Assembly: GCF_963924675.1 (NCBI RefSeq)
Contig: NC_089220.1
Span: 161,175,270-161,239,269, forward strand
Reading direction: 5' to 3'
From: Phocoena phocoena
Taxonomy: Eukaryota; Chordata; Mammalia; Artiodactyla; Phocoenidae
DNA length: 64,000 bases
This document shows, piece by piece, positions 1 to 13,223 of this stretch; the first letter of the stretch is position 1; the number at the start of each line of letters is the position of its first letter. The position numbers and the translations under genes are program-made. Below the pieces are notes generated by a model. That model did not search any database. It was given only the letters and a program-made list of their open reading frames with translations, and was not told the origin of the DNA.

Positions 1-2384
1 CAGTTGGACTACCTCAGCTTTGAGAGTTCTTTTGTGTCTGATGTTTGATGATGTCTTGAGATGAAACAGTTGGCTGCATCCAAGGCACCTGGATACAAGG
101 TGCCATTTTGGATCAGAGAAACTTGTCCAGACTTTGGGCCAAATGGTTTTCTAGTGGTCTCAGAATGCCGCCAGCATATGGCCCATTTATATCGAGATCC
201 AGTTGAGTACTAGCTGGCACGGCCTCCGACAGATCTTGCAAAATTGATTGCCACAAGCAACCCAGCTGTAGTGGAAAGGATGTGGGTACAAACTCTTCAG
301 ACTTGGGTGTGTCCCTTTAGACCAGGCCAGAGCCATCAAAGCACCATGTTTTCCTCCACCCTTTCCGACTGCCCCAAGACTGGCACAGCGCTTAGTAAGA
401 GCGAAAGTAACACTTGATTATCTGGGGGCCAACAGTCTCTTTAGGTGGTTGAAGGAGGTGCCAGACAGAGCTACCACCAGAGAAAGAAATTTTTCACAGC
501 CCCAAACCAGATACATACGCTGCCTGGTGTGCCAGCATCCAGGCCTGACCCTGTGCTCCACTCGACCACTTTGCAACAAGCGACAAGTGCACGCTTACTG
601 GCAGGGTTTGACTGCAAATCCTTATTTTAATCTGTCATTCCGAAATACACAACGGCACTTACTTAGGCCAGAAAGCCTTCTTTAGCCTAACGGTGTTTTA
701 GAGGTAAATTGGCAACGAGAGGAGCCTGAATTGTTACAGTGCTGTTTGTCAGCCGATTCCACTTACCAATTTATTATCAATGCCATTTTGCAAGAAAGTC
801 TCCACCTTAGAGATGACACTTCATACATAACAGGGAAGTTTCGAGTCTTACTTGACTGCCAGCACATTACATAAGAGAATGTGTCATCAGGCCTCAAATA
901 AAGCAGCAAAATAAAGCAGTGTCTGTGTGTAGGTGACACCAAAGCCAACATATGCTTAGCCAAAAAGTGATTCAACGCCTTGAGAATGTTGGATGCAAAA
1001 GGAGATTCTGTAGAAGTCAGGGGTTGATGGTGGGAGAGTGCAAGAGAGAGATCTGACAACTCCTGAGCTCTGGACAAGCTGTTCTCAGTTATCTCATAGC
1101 AGGGCAGAAACACTGAAGGATGAAACTCTTGATACCCCTAATCACTTGAATCAGTTGCACTGTTTGGCTCCATTGTATGTGTCTGTTTCCCATCCCCCTC
1201 TAACCCCTTCCTTGTGCTGCAGAATGGGCTTAATTAGCTGGTTTGGTCACCAGTTATCAACCTTAACTGAGATAAATGGCAGTTAGGGTACAGTGGGGAA
1301 AGTCCCAGTGACTGTGAAGTCCCAGTGACTCGCTAAGCTAGACAACCATTCCCAATTAATCATGAGCAAAGGAAGGCCATGGGTGGTTTTCATTCCGAGA
1401 CAGCATTTTGAGAACTCCCCAGCATAATGCAGAAACCCCGAGTGTTCTTTCTAGCTCTGTCTGGTTCTGGACTGAAAGACTCGCACCATGCAGTTAGCCT
1501 CTCTGGATCTGTCTTCTGAAAAGTGAGGCTAATGTGGCCTTCTGCAGAGAAATACTGGTGAGGAATAATGATGAATTATTATGAAGCCCTTTCCAGTATC
1601 AAAGTGGTAATGTAGCAATAATGAGCTTTGACCAGAAGCCATCTGTTTCGTGGCATAGTTGCTTTAATTGCTCCTGTTCGTTAATAAACTGGTGCTGGAG
1701 TTGCAGGAGGACCGGAGATAAGTGTTTAGGTGGTCTTGTTAGGTGGTGGAGCGTGGGCTTTTGCAGACGTGCAACACTGCCCTCTATCGGCGCCCAGCGT
1801 ATTAACACGCCGCAGAAACTGACCAGCCTGGCCTCATCAGCCAGGTGTCTCTGTCCCTCGAAGCAGAGGCCGGGCTGGGGGTGGGGGTGGGGGAGGGCTG
1901 GTGGGCAATCCCCGTGAGCAGACCACGCAGTGGAGGGCTCCTGCTTCACAGAGTGTGGTGCGTGTCCATTGGAAAGCTGCTGAGCGGAAGTCTTACTCCC
2001 TGGGATTTTAAACAGCCACGTTTCTCGGTATTTGACATCCATGGGACACTTAGCAAACTGAGTGCTAGATAGAGTTCCTGGCTCTATTTTCTGTAAGACA
2101 CTTGAGAGTGAGAACTCTCCAGATGTTTGCATTTGTTGGGCTTGCTCCTGGTAGGGCTTGCCATGGCTCAGTGGATGCGGGGCACTGTGCAGAGGCCCAG
2201 TCAGGGGAGGGCTGGATGCCTGCAGTGCTGTGCATAAAAGCATGCTTGGTCATTCACTCTAACACTCAGGCGCTCACTTCTCTTACATACGTGACTTTCT
2301 GACAAGCCGTGGGGAAGAAGCAGATGATAATTGATTACCACCTTCACAAGCCTCCAAAAGAAGATAGGGCCTGCATGGGTGTCC
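1..2384. other. Unique sequence, no recognised gene
   Basis: I recognise no gene and no repeat family here apart from a G-rich tract listed separately. The first 690 bases have interrupted open stretches in two forward frames that look faintly protein-like but carry stops and match no family I can name. The remaining short frames on both strands have no domain, signal peptide or splice context that I can defend. Confidence 0.6.
1871..1904 (+). other. G-rich tract with quadruplex potential
   Basis: At least five runs of three or more guanines occur within about 34 bases, separated by one- to three-base loops. This satisfies the usual G-quadruplex pattern on the plus strand. There is no neighbouring gene to assign it to, so any regulatory role is inference. 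Confidence 0.6.
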
Positions 2385-2465
2385 CCATTTCACAGATCAG
2401 AAAACTGAGGCTCAGGATGGTGAGGGACTTGTCCTCAGTTTATCGTACATGTGATCAGGACCACA
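2385..2465 (-). mobile_element. MIR SINE fragment (antisense)
   Basis: The stretch reads 'cccatttcacagatcag' followed by 'aaactgaggctcag', the reverse complement of the conserved core of the ancient mammalian MIR SINE. Only the core is recognisable and both ends are eroded. Confidence 0.6.
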
Positions 2466-5367
2466 CAAATACAGGAAAGTGATTACATCGCAGGCTTCTC
2501 TTGAAGCTCAGCCGTGTGCCCACCACTTTCTGTGTGACCACATGTCCATATAGAAATTATTTTGGTTATTTGGTATTAATTCACAGTCATGTGGATCACT
2601 GCCCAGGATTATAATCATTTGAACGTGCTTTATAAATCACTGTATTCATGAAGGCGTAGAGACAGATCTCGGTGGTGATATTCTGAGAGCCTTTGATAAG
2701 CTCAGCGTTGTCCTGTAATTATAGCGAAGATGGACAGAGATCAAGTCCATCAGTGATGATTCTCTGAGAGTGAACATTTGGATTTTTTCTTTCCATGCAG
2801 TTGCCAATGTCTTTGTGTTCAGGCTGGTAGATGTCACATAGCTTTATTATAATAAACTGGTGTGATACAGCACAGCTGTGGTTCTGTGTCCTATGCAGAG
2901 ATTACCTAAAACTCTAAAACCATGATTCATCCCTGGAGGAGTTTTCACTCATATTGTACAATGACCAGAAAGTGTTTGGGACTCAAGGTGCTGTGAAGTG
3001 GGCCTTCTGAAGTCCCCATCCTTCTGAAGTTTGCAGGCTGCTATTTTTACAGATGTTCTCCTCAGCTCCCACCTTAATTCACATCGGAGGAGTTACTGGG
3101 AAATGAAACTGCATTTCCTCTGTGTCCCTCCTCCCTGCACGGTTGACTTCAACTGTGAGCCCACAGATACGCTCTACCAGCCGATGCCTGAGTTGTTTAC
3201 CACGTCAACCCGAAGATGCAGTAGTTACCTGTTTATGCTGCCTCAAGAAAAGGGCCGCCTCATAAATATTTAGGGAGATGATCTGTATATCTGATGCACC
3301 TTACCTTTGCCTGGGCTTATACAGCGGTACCTCCTTCCTTAAGGAAACGCTAAGCCAGTCTTGACCTGCTCTTACAGAAGGATCTGTGAAGTGTGTCCCA
3401 GTTTAAGGTAATTTCCCATACGCCATACAAACTAAATTGCCCTTTTCTTGTTCCAAAACAAAAACCCTTATCCCACATGACTCAACAACAAAAACAAAAA
3501 CAAAAAAGAACATTTTTACTTTTTTGAGTAAAACTAATAATTATGATAATAAAACAAAAACCTTCCATTTATATTTATTACTCTTCCCTGGGCTCCCCTA
3601 CATTGAACTAAGTGAGTATAGTTTCAACAAATCTTAGCTTCAGAAGGAGTTCTAGAAAGTATCTGTTTCAACCTTCAGGTTAACATGGATATCTGTTCTC
3701 TTTATAAATACTTCCACAATCAAGCATCCTCTCTTTAAAAAGTTGTCCATTTCATTTCTGGAAAGCTCTAATAAAGGTTAATCCACAGGAAAGGCCTTTC
3801 TTTTACTGGACTTATATCTTACAAGTGTTCTTTTCAGATATATTCACAAGGAAAAGGAGAATAAACTACGAGGCTCAAGAATAGGCCATTTCTGTGAAAT
3901 TATAGCACAAGGGACAGAAGTTGATAGATTTGATCAATCTTATCAATTGCGAATAGACAAGTCTTGTAGAAGGAGCCTTGGCAAACCCCCAAGCCGATCC
4001 TTTTCCATGCTTGGTGATCATCTGGAGACAGTTGTGGAATGTGACATTTTGGTCTAACACGAGCACAGAATAACGTGTAGCACACACCCAAATTAAGTGA
4101 ACCTCTAGTGAACAGGTCCGTACAGTCTCCAGAAACCAGCCACAGGACTGTAATGAAAGAAGGTGATGACAGACAAGTTATAACACACAGCCAGCCAATT
4201 TCTGAACACAGTATTTTGGCTGACTAGCCTTGGACATGGGAAGAATTATGTTACTCAATTTACAACTTATTAAAGAGGCAGAGAAGCCATCGATACAGAT
4301 GGCTGGTTCTATATCAAAGACCAGGAGAGGTGATATTACAGAACTTCTATTGAGCCAACCGTCAGGCAGTACTTAACTCACTTTTACCCATACCTAATCA
4401 TTAGACAAGAACGAATTTTCGAAAGGTTAAAAAAAACCCCTGCAGTATTCTTAGTAAGCCAAGCCATTGCTGTCTTGTTATCTGCAAAAGCTTAGACATG
4501 CTGATGGAATCTGTTTCATTCCTTATGCAAGGCAGTAATGACTTTTTCACATGGTGCGTGTTTCTTGCGAGCAGTTGCCTACAACAGGCAGGATGGAATG
4601 CCTCTGTGTGGGGAGGGGGCCATATTGGACATTTGTGATATTGTGTCATGCTAGTAGATGCAATCTGCCCCCAAATACAACGTAAAAACGACTTCTGATT
4701 TGCCAGAAGAAACACGTGGTACCTTATGTACAGTCGAGGAGCGTTTTTAACAGTCAGCCCCAAAATAGGCACCAGCAGTGTTGAGCATGAGAAGAAAAGA
4801 GCCATCCTGGCCTAAATGGACTTTGAGTTTGTTTTGAGACTCCATGAACGAAATAAAGTTCACCGTTGCTTTCACCGTTGGTGTAACAGGGGAGCCAGAA
4901 GACTCAGGCTGTAGACATGAATTACACCTGATTTTTAATAATCTTGCAAAGGCCTAATTTACCTTGTCTACAGAAAGGGGAAAGCTGAATTAAACTCTCC
5001 AAGATTTGTTCAGCCCTTACAGTCTGTGATTTTATCTTCTTGGTTGAATAACTTCAGGCCCTAGCAGTGGGAAACAAAAGACATTAAGCCTTTTGTCCGA
5101 AAGAGGGCTTCTGGATAGTGTATTTTGGAAGACAAATAGGATGTTAGTCCCCTCACTGCCTAGTGGGTATGAATTAACACCCCACCACTGAGTCATCTGT
5201 GACCTTAGAGGGACTCTTAAATTTCTTTCACTTTTATCCATTTGAAGTGGTGATAATTTATCTAACCAACTCTGTACCAACCAGATCTCACTCATAAGAA
5301 TTAATTAGATAACATCTTACATTTTCTATTCCATGGAAGTAAATGTTCTAAAAAGGTAACCAATGAT
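2466..5367. other. Unique sequence, no recognised gene
   Basis: No gene or clear repeat family is seen in this 2.9 kb. A short A-rich microsatellite-like stretch of caaaaa units lies at about 3485-3510. Open frames of 60-134 codons occur on both strands (the longest antisense at 4401-4805) but have no recognisable domain or start context, and I treat them as chance. Confidence 0.55.
3485..3510. repeat. (CAAAAA)n microsatellite-like tract
   Basis: Imperfect tandem caaaaa units over roughly 26 bases, in A-rich surroundings. Confidence 0.7.
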
Positions 5368-5377
5368 TATTTTTTAA

Positions 5378-5511
5378 CTTTAAAAATTTTTTTTAATTTT
5401 TTTGGCTGCACTGCATGGCTTGCAGGATCTTAGTTCCCCAACCAGGGATTGAACCCTGGCCATGGCAGTGAAAGTGCTGAGCCCTAACCACTGGACTGCC
5501 AGGGAACTCCG
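5378..5511 (-). mobile_element. CHR-type tRNA-derived SINE, short antisense copy
   Basis: Read on the minus strand it starts at the conserved 'ggagttccctggcagtccag' head, passes through a tRNA-like B-box region (complement of 'ccagggattgaaccctgg') and ends in an A-rich tail, seen here as T runs at 5386-5407. A ten-base duplication 'tattttttaa' at 5368-5377 and 5512-5521 is a plausible TSD, but it is low complexity. It resembles the short type at 63787-63905, which also lacks the region after the tRNA part found in longer copies. Confidence 0.85.
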
Positions 5512-5521
5512 TATTTTTTAA

Positions 5522-6307
5522 AACAATATGTCAACAACCTATGTGCTATCATACATAAGTTAAACCTCCGAAGAGAATATTTAGAGTGTGCTCTAACTCA
5601 TGAATTAATCGCCAATTTTCTTTACAACCAGGATCCTTCTGATTTTTGTCTGAATTTTCAAGCTATTTATCAGAATAAGTCACCAGCTTGGGTCATATTT
5701 CCTTTTCTCTGCAAGAGGATTTCACATCGTGAGCTGGAATTTCCTTTATTTAAGATGCTTGGAAAATCTGGAATGGTCTCACTGGTTCATTTCTAGAGTG
5801 GGAGGATCCAACCAAGAGCTGAAACTGATACTAAGCCTAAAGGATGTCTTTGGCACGGCAGTAACTTATACTTTACATGTGACAAGTTAATGCCAAGCAG
5901 TTGTTCAGTCCATGCAGAAGCAGATTTCATAGAATATAAACTCCTGAGTCAGGAACACCCTGAGGTAGTTCAGACCTGAGTAAGGGGCCCAGCACATCTC
6001 CAGAACAGCTATGTATGTGGGCGACTGTTGGGCTTTAACTGGTGATTAATGAAAAACACTAACAGTTCCATGGAACTTTCTGAGACTCTTCAGCAACTAT
6101 TTGGTTTCTTTCCTCCTGTTTAATTTGACTCATCCATCTATCTGGCCACCCATTTATGTCAAATTTTAACATTTCAGGATAATAAATTATGTCTTTCACA
6201 TTAACATCACCAGAACAAGATACGAAGCTATGGATGAGTTTTTTTTATTTGATGCTAATTCCTCCATAACGATTCTTCACCTTCAAAAACCCAGCCATAG
6301 CTTATTT
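5522..6307. other. Unique sequence, no recognised gene
   Basis: I see neither a gene nor a known repeat between the SINE and the LINE-1 fragment. Base composition is AT-rich with no notable tandem repeat. Confidence 0.55.
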
Positions 6308-6758
6308 TTCAATTTTTTATTGGAAGTATAGTTGATTTACAATGTTGTGTTATTTTCAGCTGTACAGCAAAGTAATTCAGTTGTACATATATATATCCTT
6401 TTTCAGATTCTTTTCCATTTTAGGTTATTACAAGGTACTGAATATAGTTGCCTGTGCTATACAGTAGGTCCTTGTTGTTTATCTAGTTTATATATAGTGG
6501 TGTGTATTGGCTAATCCCAAATGCCTAATTTATCCCTCCCCCCATTTCCTCTTTGGTAACCGTAAGATTGTTTTCTATGTCTGTGAGTCTGTTTTGGATT
6601 TGTAAATAAATTCATTTGTATCTTTTTTTTTTTTTTTTTTTTACAAATAAGTGATATCATATGATATTTGTCTTTCTCTGTCTGACTTACTTCACTTAGT
6701 GTGATAATCTCTAGGTCCATCCATGTTGCTGCAAATGGCAATATTTCATTCTTTTTTA
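6308..6758 (-). mobile_element. LINE-1 3' end (antisense, 5'-truncated)
   Basis: This matches the reverse complement of LINE-1 3' sequence: phrases such as 'attggaagtatagttgattt', 'caatgttgtgttattttc', 'ccatccatgttgctgcaaat' and 'agtgatatcatatgatattt' are typical of mammalian LINE-1 ORF2 end and 3' UTR. A 17-base T run at about 6624-6641 lies where LINE-1 normally has a shorter T tract, so it looks like local expansion and not a new insertion. No coding potential remains. Confidence 0.88.
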
Positions 6759-9199
6759 CCCAACCAAAATTTAGAGCAGAAAATAGATGATTCGGGCCTT
6801 CTGTTTATTTTTAACACATTCTATGGGGGACAGGGGGAATTTTTAGTTAATTTCCCATAGATACCTAAAATTGAGAAATATTTTTTCCCAGTACTATTTT
6901 TAGGAGCTAGTCAAAAAATTCCATTGTGACCCTGAGTTAACTGAGCTATTTCTGGACCCAAAATACAAATCCGAAAATTGGAGTGTGGGGGACCCCAGGG
7001 TGATCTTCCCATCATGGCAGCCTCTCTTCAGGAGAGGAAAAGTAGAATGTGGCAGGGTTCAGAGGTAAGCTGAAAACACAGCTGAGAAACTAGGACCCCA
7101 AAGGAAACGTTAAAGAACATTTTCTGGGTTTGGTCTGGAAAGGGAGCTGTGAGAAGTGATGGGCTCTGAGCTGTCAAGGTTGTGAAGGACCTTGACGCAC
7201 AGGCAGTGGGAGAAAGCAGAGGCAAATTACTACATGAGGTGGGGGAGGAGGTGGCCCCGGGAAGCATCTCCTGGCAGTGAGAGCTGTTAAGGACCAGAGC
7301 TAGGTGCCAGGGGAGGCTGGGCAATTTCCATTCTTGGCAAGTTTGGAAAATAGGTGACTGCTTCTCTGCAGGGATCAAAGCTGTGGAGAAAGCACTGACC
7401 CAGCTTGGGAGACCCCTTTCAAGTGTAAGAATCTCTCAGCTATGGTGGGAGGAAAGTTGATCATGTAGAAACGAAGAGGACTCTCAACTGACTCTCTTTA
7501 TCCATTTCCTTTTTCTGTCAAAACGAGAATTTTTATTTTTTTCTGAGAGGATGTGTATCCTGAGGAAATTATTATTTTCTATTTGCCTTTGATAAAAATA
7601 GTGCTAACCACTTCTGGCTTTGTAGCAGAACCCTCTGGCAGGGAGGATGGCAGGCTTGGGGTGCCTGCCAAGGCTCAACTATGAGTCCTTCTCCAAGGTG
7701 TCCATTAAAGAGCTGTGACAGGGCAGGGCCACTCTGTGCCAGTTTGCAGAAGCCCTGAGGATGTCGGCCTGTGTGGTTCTTACAGAAAAAAAGGGGTATT
7801 TGAGTTCTCACACATCAGCTACCTGAGGGACTGGGTAACAGCATTTCTGAATACTGGGAAAAGCAAGAGAAGCCTTTCCAGGCTACACTTGCTCACAGTC
7901 AGATGCTTCTAAGAAAGTGGCACGTGTTTCTTATAAGCTTCCGGATAAGAATTGTGTAGAGTTGTATTGCATCGAAACGTGTAGTTTTCATACCTGCTGC
8001 TGTGGCCGTCACAGGATTTTTGCACTTACAAGAACATCTTGGGAGGAGGACCAAGAAAGAAATTTGAAGCCCTCTGCAGACTTTTCTTCCCACTCATGAA
8101 TCTTCACCCAGATGTGATCTGCTCCACTCTGGCTGTTCCCGTGCCTTAGGCCACTTGCGCTATAGTTTGTTAAGTAAAAATGGAGACTCACCTGCAAAAA
8201 AGCAGTACAGTCATTCTAATAAGTAAGGACAGGAATCCATTGTGTCTCTTCTAAAATACAGAGTTAACAGTAACTTCAAGATTGCTTATACAGCCCTTTC
8301 TGAGGGAAGCTGAAGCGAGTGCCCTTGGGAAGTGATTATTATCTACTCTCTCGGTTGTTATTTAGGGTACAATATGTAGTTTTCCCCTGCCAGCTGGGAA
8401 GTTATGTTGGGGCAGGAAGGACATCATTCTGCCTGTTTTGAAAGGCTTTCCCCAAGGGATCTCAAGCTGAGGCTGTGCTGATAAAATGCACATATAGAGA
8501 AGAGAAATATCTTTCTTTCTTTCTTCCTCTCCTTCTTTATAATCTTTTGGTTATACATCTTTGGACGGGAATAAACTAAATATAGAAATAAAATAGAGAA
8601 GAAACATGAACATCTAATTTGATATGGGCAGCTTCTTAATTGTGAATGGACTAAACTGTGGCAGTTTCTATGTAACTGTTTCAGCTCCAAATGGAAATTG
8701 CCCCCTTTGTAGATTGGGCATCTTTCTGCAAATAAACCAACTGAACTTTTTCAAAAGTGTACATGCACACAGATCTGAAACCTCTCTACAACTGACTGTG
8801 CTGTAGCCACGAACGGCTGGCTGAAATCCCCAAGGGAACAAGTTATCCTACCTTCCTAGGCCTTCCTAACTCTCGAACGTTATGTTTCAGAAGCTCTCTC
8901 TCCTCTTCTTACTAATGAACTTCACTGTTTTATTTACTGTGCTTACTAGTAACCACAAGCCCTTTCAAGTTCCATCCCTCAAGTTACCTACATTTCAGGT
9001 GGTTTTGAAGAGCTGCTCTAGTTATTCTCCATGCAGGAAGGTAGTACCCAGTTAACTGTGTTTGGAGTCCTCTGTGAACAGACTAGGCTTTAGAAATGAG
9101 TGCAATAAAATATATTCTTAGACGCTTTTTGGACAAATGAGTTCCTCTGACATAAACTGTTCCCCTTTCCTCCTCTGAGATCCTAGAATAAGTAGAGGA
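6759..9199. other. Unique sequence, no recognised gene
   Basis: No gene or dispersed repeat is recognised. A short ttcc/tttc microsatellite lies at 8511-8531. Open frames up to 116 codons (antisense 7028-7378) are not supported by motif, codon pattern or splice context. Confidence 0.55.
8511..8531. repeat. (CTTT)n microsatellite
   Basis: About four to five tandem cttt units followed by a degenerate pyrimidine stretch. Confidence 0.8.
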
Positions 9200-9415
9200 A
9201 AGTGTATAGGCATTGTACTCTGGTACAGCTGTGTTTGAATTTCAACCTACCATGTCTGAGCTGTGTGACTTTAAACAAATTGCCTACCATCTCTGAGCCT
9301 CAGATTCCTCATCTGTAAAATGAATGTTCTCATCTCTTCCTTACAAGGCTACTGTGAAGATCAACTGAGAGGATATATATGAGACACATGATGCAGAGTA
9401 GGCACCTGGTACTAC
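9200..9415 (+). mobile_element. MIR SINE
   Basis: Close to full length: it contains 'gctgtgtgacttt', 'ctctgagcctcagattcctc', 'atctgtaaaatgaatg' and a later 'ctactgtgaagatcaa', all in sense MIR order. It is divergent throughout, as expected for this old family. Confidence 0.88.
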
Positions 9416-10164
9416 TGGTCCATCGGTAAGGACATGCCCCAACCCCAGACACACAGGAAGACTCCTGGAAGAAAATCGGAAAGAAAACTCGCAAGAATAC
9501 TAAGGGACGGATAGAGCTAACACTGACACAATAGACTGCACCAAAACCCAGTCAATTGTTCCATCTTTCTTCCTGATTTCTTTCTCTTACTTCCTGGATC
9601 TTCTGCTTGGGTTCCCAGATGCAGAAACCGGTTGAACTTCTGAAATTTGCAACCCTCATTAAAATGATTCAACTCTTCTGCTCTCTCTTTCCAGAAGAAT
9701 TCAGAACGGCAACGACCACATGCTTTCCTAAGCAGTTCCCACATTAGTGCCTTTCCTATTCTCTTAAAAAAATGACCTTCTGGCCCATCCAACTGGAAGG
9801 CTGTTGCGAACTTCCAGGGCCAGGGTCGCCTGGGGTCAGGTACATTTATAGCCATTCCCTCCTCTGAACCTTCTTGGGAATTTTAAAAACCTCCCTGATA
9901 CATGATAATGAGCTGTAAGGACCCTATTTCCAAAGGACTGTGGAATTTGTGCTTTACCTACTATCCAGCAAGGCTGTGCTACCTCCCTACATGTTTTCTT
10001 CCAACTCCATCAATGTATCCTACAGCATTCAATATCTGGGGATATATTAAATCCCCTGTTTGTACAAAATGTTTCCCATTGATTAACTTGCTTGTTAAAA
10101 ATAAAACTAAGTCCTTTTTCAGGAAGGGCTTTGCTAAGAAGGCATTGATAGATCTTCTAGTAAT
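9416..10164. other. Unique sequence, no recognised gene
   Basis: An antisense open frame of 112 codons (9517-9855) and a forward frame of 170 codons (9902-10414) occur here. The latter runs into an antisense MIR, which argues that it is chance. No other feature is recognised. Confidence 0.5.
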
Positions 10165-10345
10165 TGGTATATTTATTGAACACATATTTCAAAGCACCAT
10201 CTCAAGGAATCCTCCTAACAAGTACTTGTCGATAAGGGACACTGAGACCTGGAAGGTCACAGAGGCACCTAAAGAGAGGATGCAGAACAAGCTCAGGCCG
10301 TCTGATATCAGAGCCCAAACTCCCTCCACTGTCCTCCCCGCAGGT
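10165..10345 (-). mobile_element. MIR SINE (antisense)
   Basis: The order 'tatttattgaacacat', 'ctcaaggaatcctcctaac', 'gacactgagacctggaaggt', 'cacagaggcacctaa', then 'cagagcccaaactccc' follows the reverse complement of MIR from tail to head. Divergence is high. Confidence 0.75.
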
Positions 10346-13207
10346 TCCAGCGCAAACCATTCATTATGCCGCTGTAGCGGGATCTGCACTGGTGTTTCAG
10401 AGAAACTAAAATAAATCATGAAACATACTGTTTTGGTTGCTGCCTTCTACAGGGTGAGTATGAGGTTACTTCACTTCTAAATCGCACCTCCATTTACTTA
10501 GAACAGATGCCAAACTGAAGAATATTCTCGAGTTCTCAGAAAGCTTATTTTTTTCTTTGAGCCAAATCACCATAGTATGTGCTTCCAAAGGTCAATAGGT
10601 CTTTCCCAGAGTTGAATGGGTCCTGTAGGAATTTGAAGCTGTTATTAGGAGCAAAGCCCAGGAGTCATTTCCCTTTGCCGGGATGCTATTTGATCGTGGT
10701 GCACAGAATTCACCTCCATCTGGCATGGACAGTTTTCAGTGTCCTTCCACTTTGAGAAAACTGACATAGGAATTGTATAGAAAATGTTAAGTTTCTATCC
10801 AGTGCAGGAAGCAGTTTCAAAGCCAACTCCTAAACTCCTATGCACTTCATCTTCACAGACCTTCTCTGGTTCTTGCTGGATGACCAGCTGTGGTTTGAGT
10901 GCCCTCCTCCTGGGCCACATAAGCTTTCTAACAGGTAGCAGTGTGGTGTTGGAGTTAAAGAAGCAAGTTCTATACCAATTCACTCTCATCTTCTTCCTAA
11001 GCATTTATTACCCCAGCCCCCAGCTCCCCAGTCCCCCAGCTGTCACGGTGGTGGGAGGACGGCCAGACCCTCCACCTGGCATTTAGCTCATCCACAGCCC
11101 AAAGCCCGGCCACTTTTCCAGTCTCTTCTTTACGGTCTTTCTGATCTGTCTGCAACCCTGAGAAGGAGACTTTGTGTCTTCTTCCTTTCTACCTGTCTGA
11201 ATCCTATCCATCCATCTAAGTTCAGCTCCGATTAAGACAAACCTTCTTCCTACAACAATTGCTACCATTGTCCCAGCAATCACCCGAGTCTGTGCTGTGG
11301 TCCAGAACTGAGACAGCTGAAAGAGTAAGATTCAAGGCAGGGAATGGAATAGCACAAAGAGAACCTATCTGCATCCACAGTTGCCATGTACGTAACATTG
11401 CTGCCAGTCCGAATACCTACCACTTTGAAGAGGCATTGAGCTAATGAAGGCCCTCATATGAAAAGCAGGAAAGACTGCATGAAACTCAAGAATTAGGAAA
11501 GCAAAAATCCAAGAACAAAATATTCAAGGCTAAGACCAAGATGTGGACCTGGAGAGAAACCTGATCGTTGAGAGCAGTGACCCGTGTCATAATGAAGGGG
11601 AACTGCCAGTTACAGAGGAAGACAGGTCTGAACATCACATATGTCATCCACCACATGTTTCTATGTAGTTTAACCAGCCCATGATTGGCTCTTCGCAGCA
11701 TGCTTCTTATCTAAACTGCTAAGTGAAAAATCCTTGTTGAATCCCAAGGATGGGAAAACTCGTCTGCTAGGAGCCCAGTTTCAGACGTGAGTCCAGAGCA
11801 CCCCATCAGGTGATGGCGCCCACCTTCCCCTATCCGTTCCTCAGCAATGTGAACCCATCAGTTGGAGGCACAGCTGACCATCCCCAATGAGAAGGAAGTA
11901 CAGAAGGCAGCCTCTCCCTCCCTCTCTCACGTAGAAAAACAGCAGCAACTCAAGTGCTGATTAGATGCGCTGTGTTGACGGTTCTTTAGTCCCTGGACCC
12001 ATAAGACGATCAGGATCAGTCTGAGGACTGCAGGATTCCTGGAGCTGTAGCCCCGCATCTGGACGGTCTTCTGCCTGAAGACCCTTTAGAAACGAACAGC
12101 TGTGGGACAGAGTTCTCCATCCTGTGTGGTTTTTCTCAATTGCTTTCTCTTTTTATAGCAGTTGGTTGGGTGCGGTGGGAAAAACAAAGACGGAGATACT
12201 GTGGTCCGTTGTCCTCACGGTGCTTACAATCCCGCTGGTGAAACAAACCACATTCATCTTAAAGATAAAGTGGCATATGCCGCCAGGTATGATTAAGTAC
12301 CAAACGAGTAGGTGATCAATCAATGGCGTGGCAGGGTGTCAATCTGCGAGCTGACCTGCCAGCCACAGCTCAGCGCACAGCGACCTGAGTCAGGATGCAG
12401 GGAGGTTGCGGCTAAGAGTGACTTGAGGCGTTTTGCATACAATCAGGCAGAAAAGCAGCTACAGCAGGGAGGGGCAGGGAGGCAAGGCACGAGGGGAGCC
12501 CCCCACTCCCTTCCACCTCCCACCTACTGGACATTCGACCGCGCCTTGACTCTCCTCGCTGCAGCCCTTTGAGAAGGGTCCTCCTGTCTTTTCCCATCCC
12601 CCACCTCATTATAGGGAAGAGGTGCATTTAAGTTCTTGTAAAATTTTATCTCGGCGCTTTTCAGTTCTGCTTTTAGGCTTAGAAATCTCAAGCTCATTAA
12701 ACATGATTTAAAATATTTTACCTTACCTCTTTATTTATTCAGCTCTTTAAAGTTTCCCTCCCCCACTTGTGTTTTATTATCACCTCTGCATTCTAATCAT
12801 GTTCCCAGCTGCAAAGATCATCACACAACCTTGTTTTAGCAATAGGTTTCTTTTTCTTTTATCTCCTAATTGGAATTTACCTTCAAAACCTTCCGAGACT
12901 CCTTCCTGCCAACTCCTGTTTTTATAACCAGGCTTCCCTATGATTCACACCCTCTTATGTTAAAGCTCTCTCCCTTCAGGAAGCCAAACACTAGCTTTTT
13001 CTTTAAGTCTGTCTCTCTTCAGTTACTCATTTCTTAGAAAGGCCTGTCTTAGAACCTGAAATTCACCATAAAATGCACAGCTTAAGTTGTCAGGAAAACC
13101 AGCTAATTTCTATAGGATGAAACAAGACAGAGGTCAGCTTGATTCAACCGTGGAGTAGACATCAGTGGAAGGTTGGAAGCAGAAAGAACAGAGTTTCTGT
13201 TTTAAAA
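10346..13207. other. Unique sequence, no recognised gene
   Basis: I recognise no gene. The part around 12640-13030 is AT-rich and pyrimidine-rich with no repeat signature, and might be a conserved non-coding stretch, but I have no alignment to support that. Short open frames of 60-100 codons on both strands lack any family motif. Confidence 0.5.
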
Positions 13208-13223
13208 AAGAAACTACACTTGA

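Noticed and set aside
6600..6645. T17 run as a possible SINE or LINE insertion
   Set aside because: Flanking LINE-1 sequence is continuous across it, so it is an expanded native T tract.
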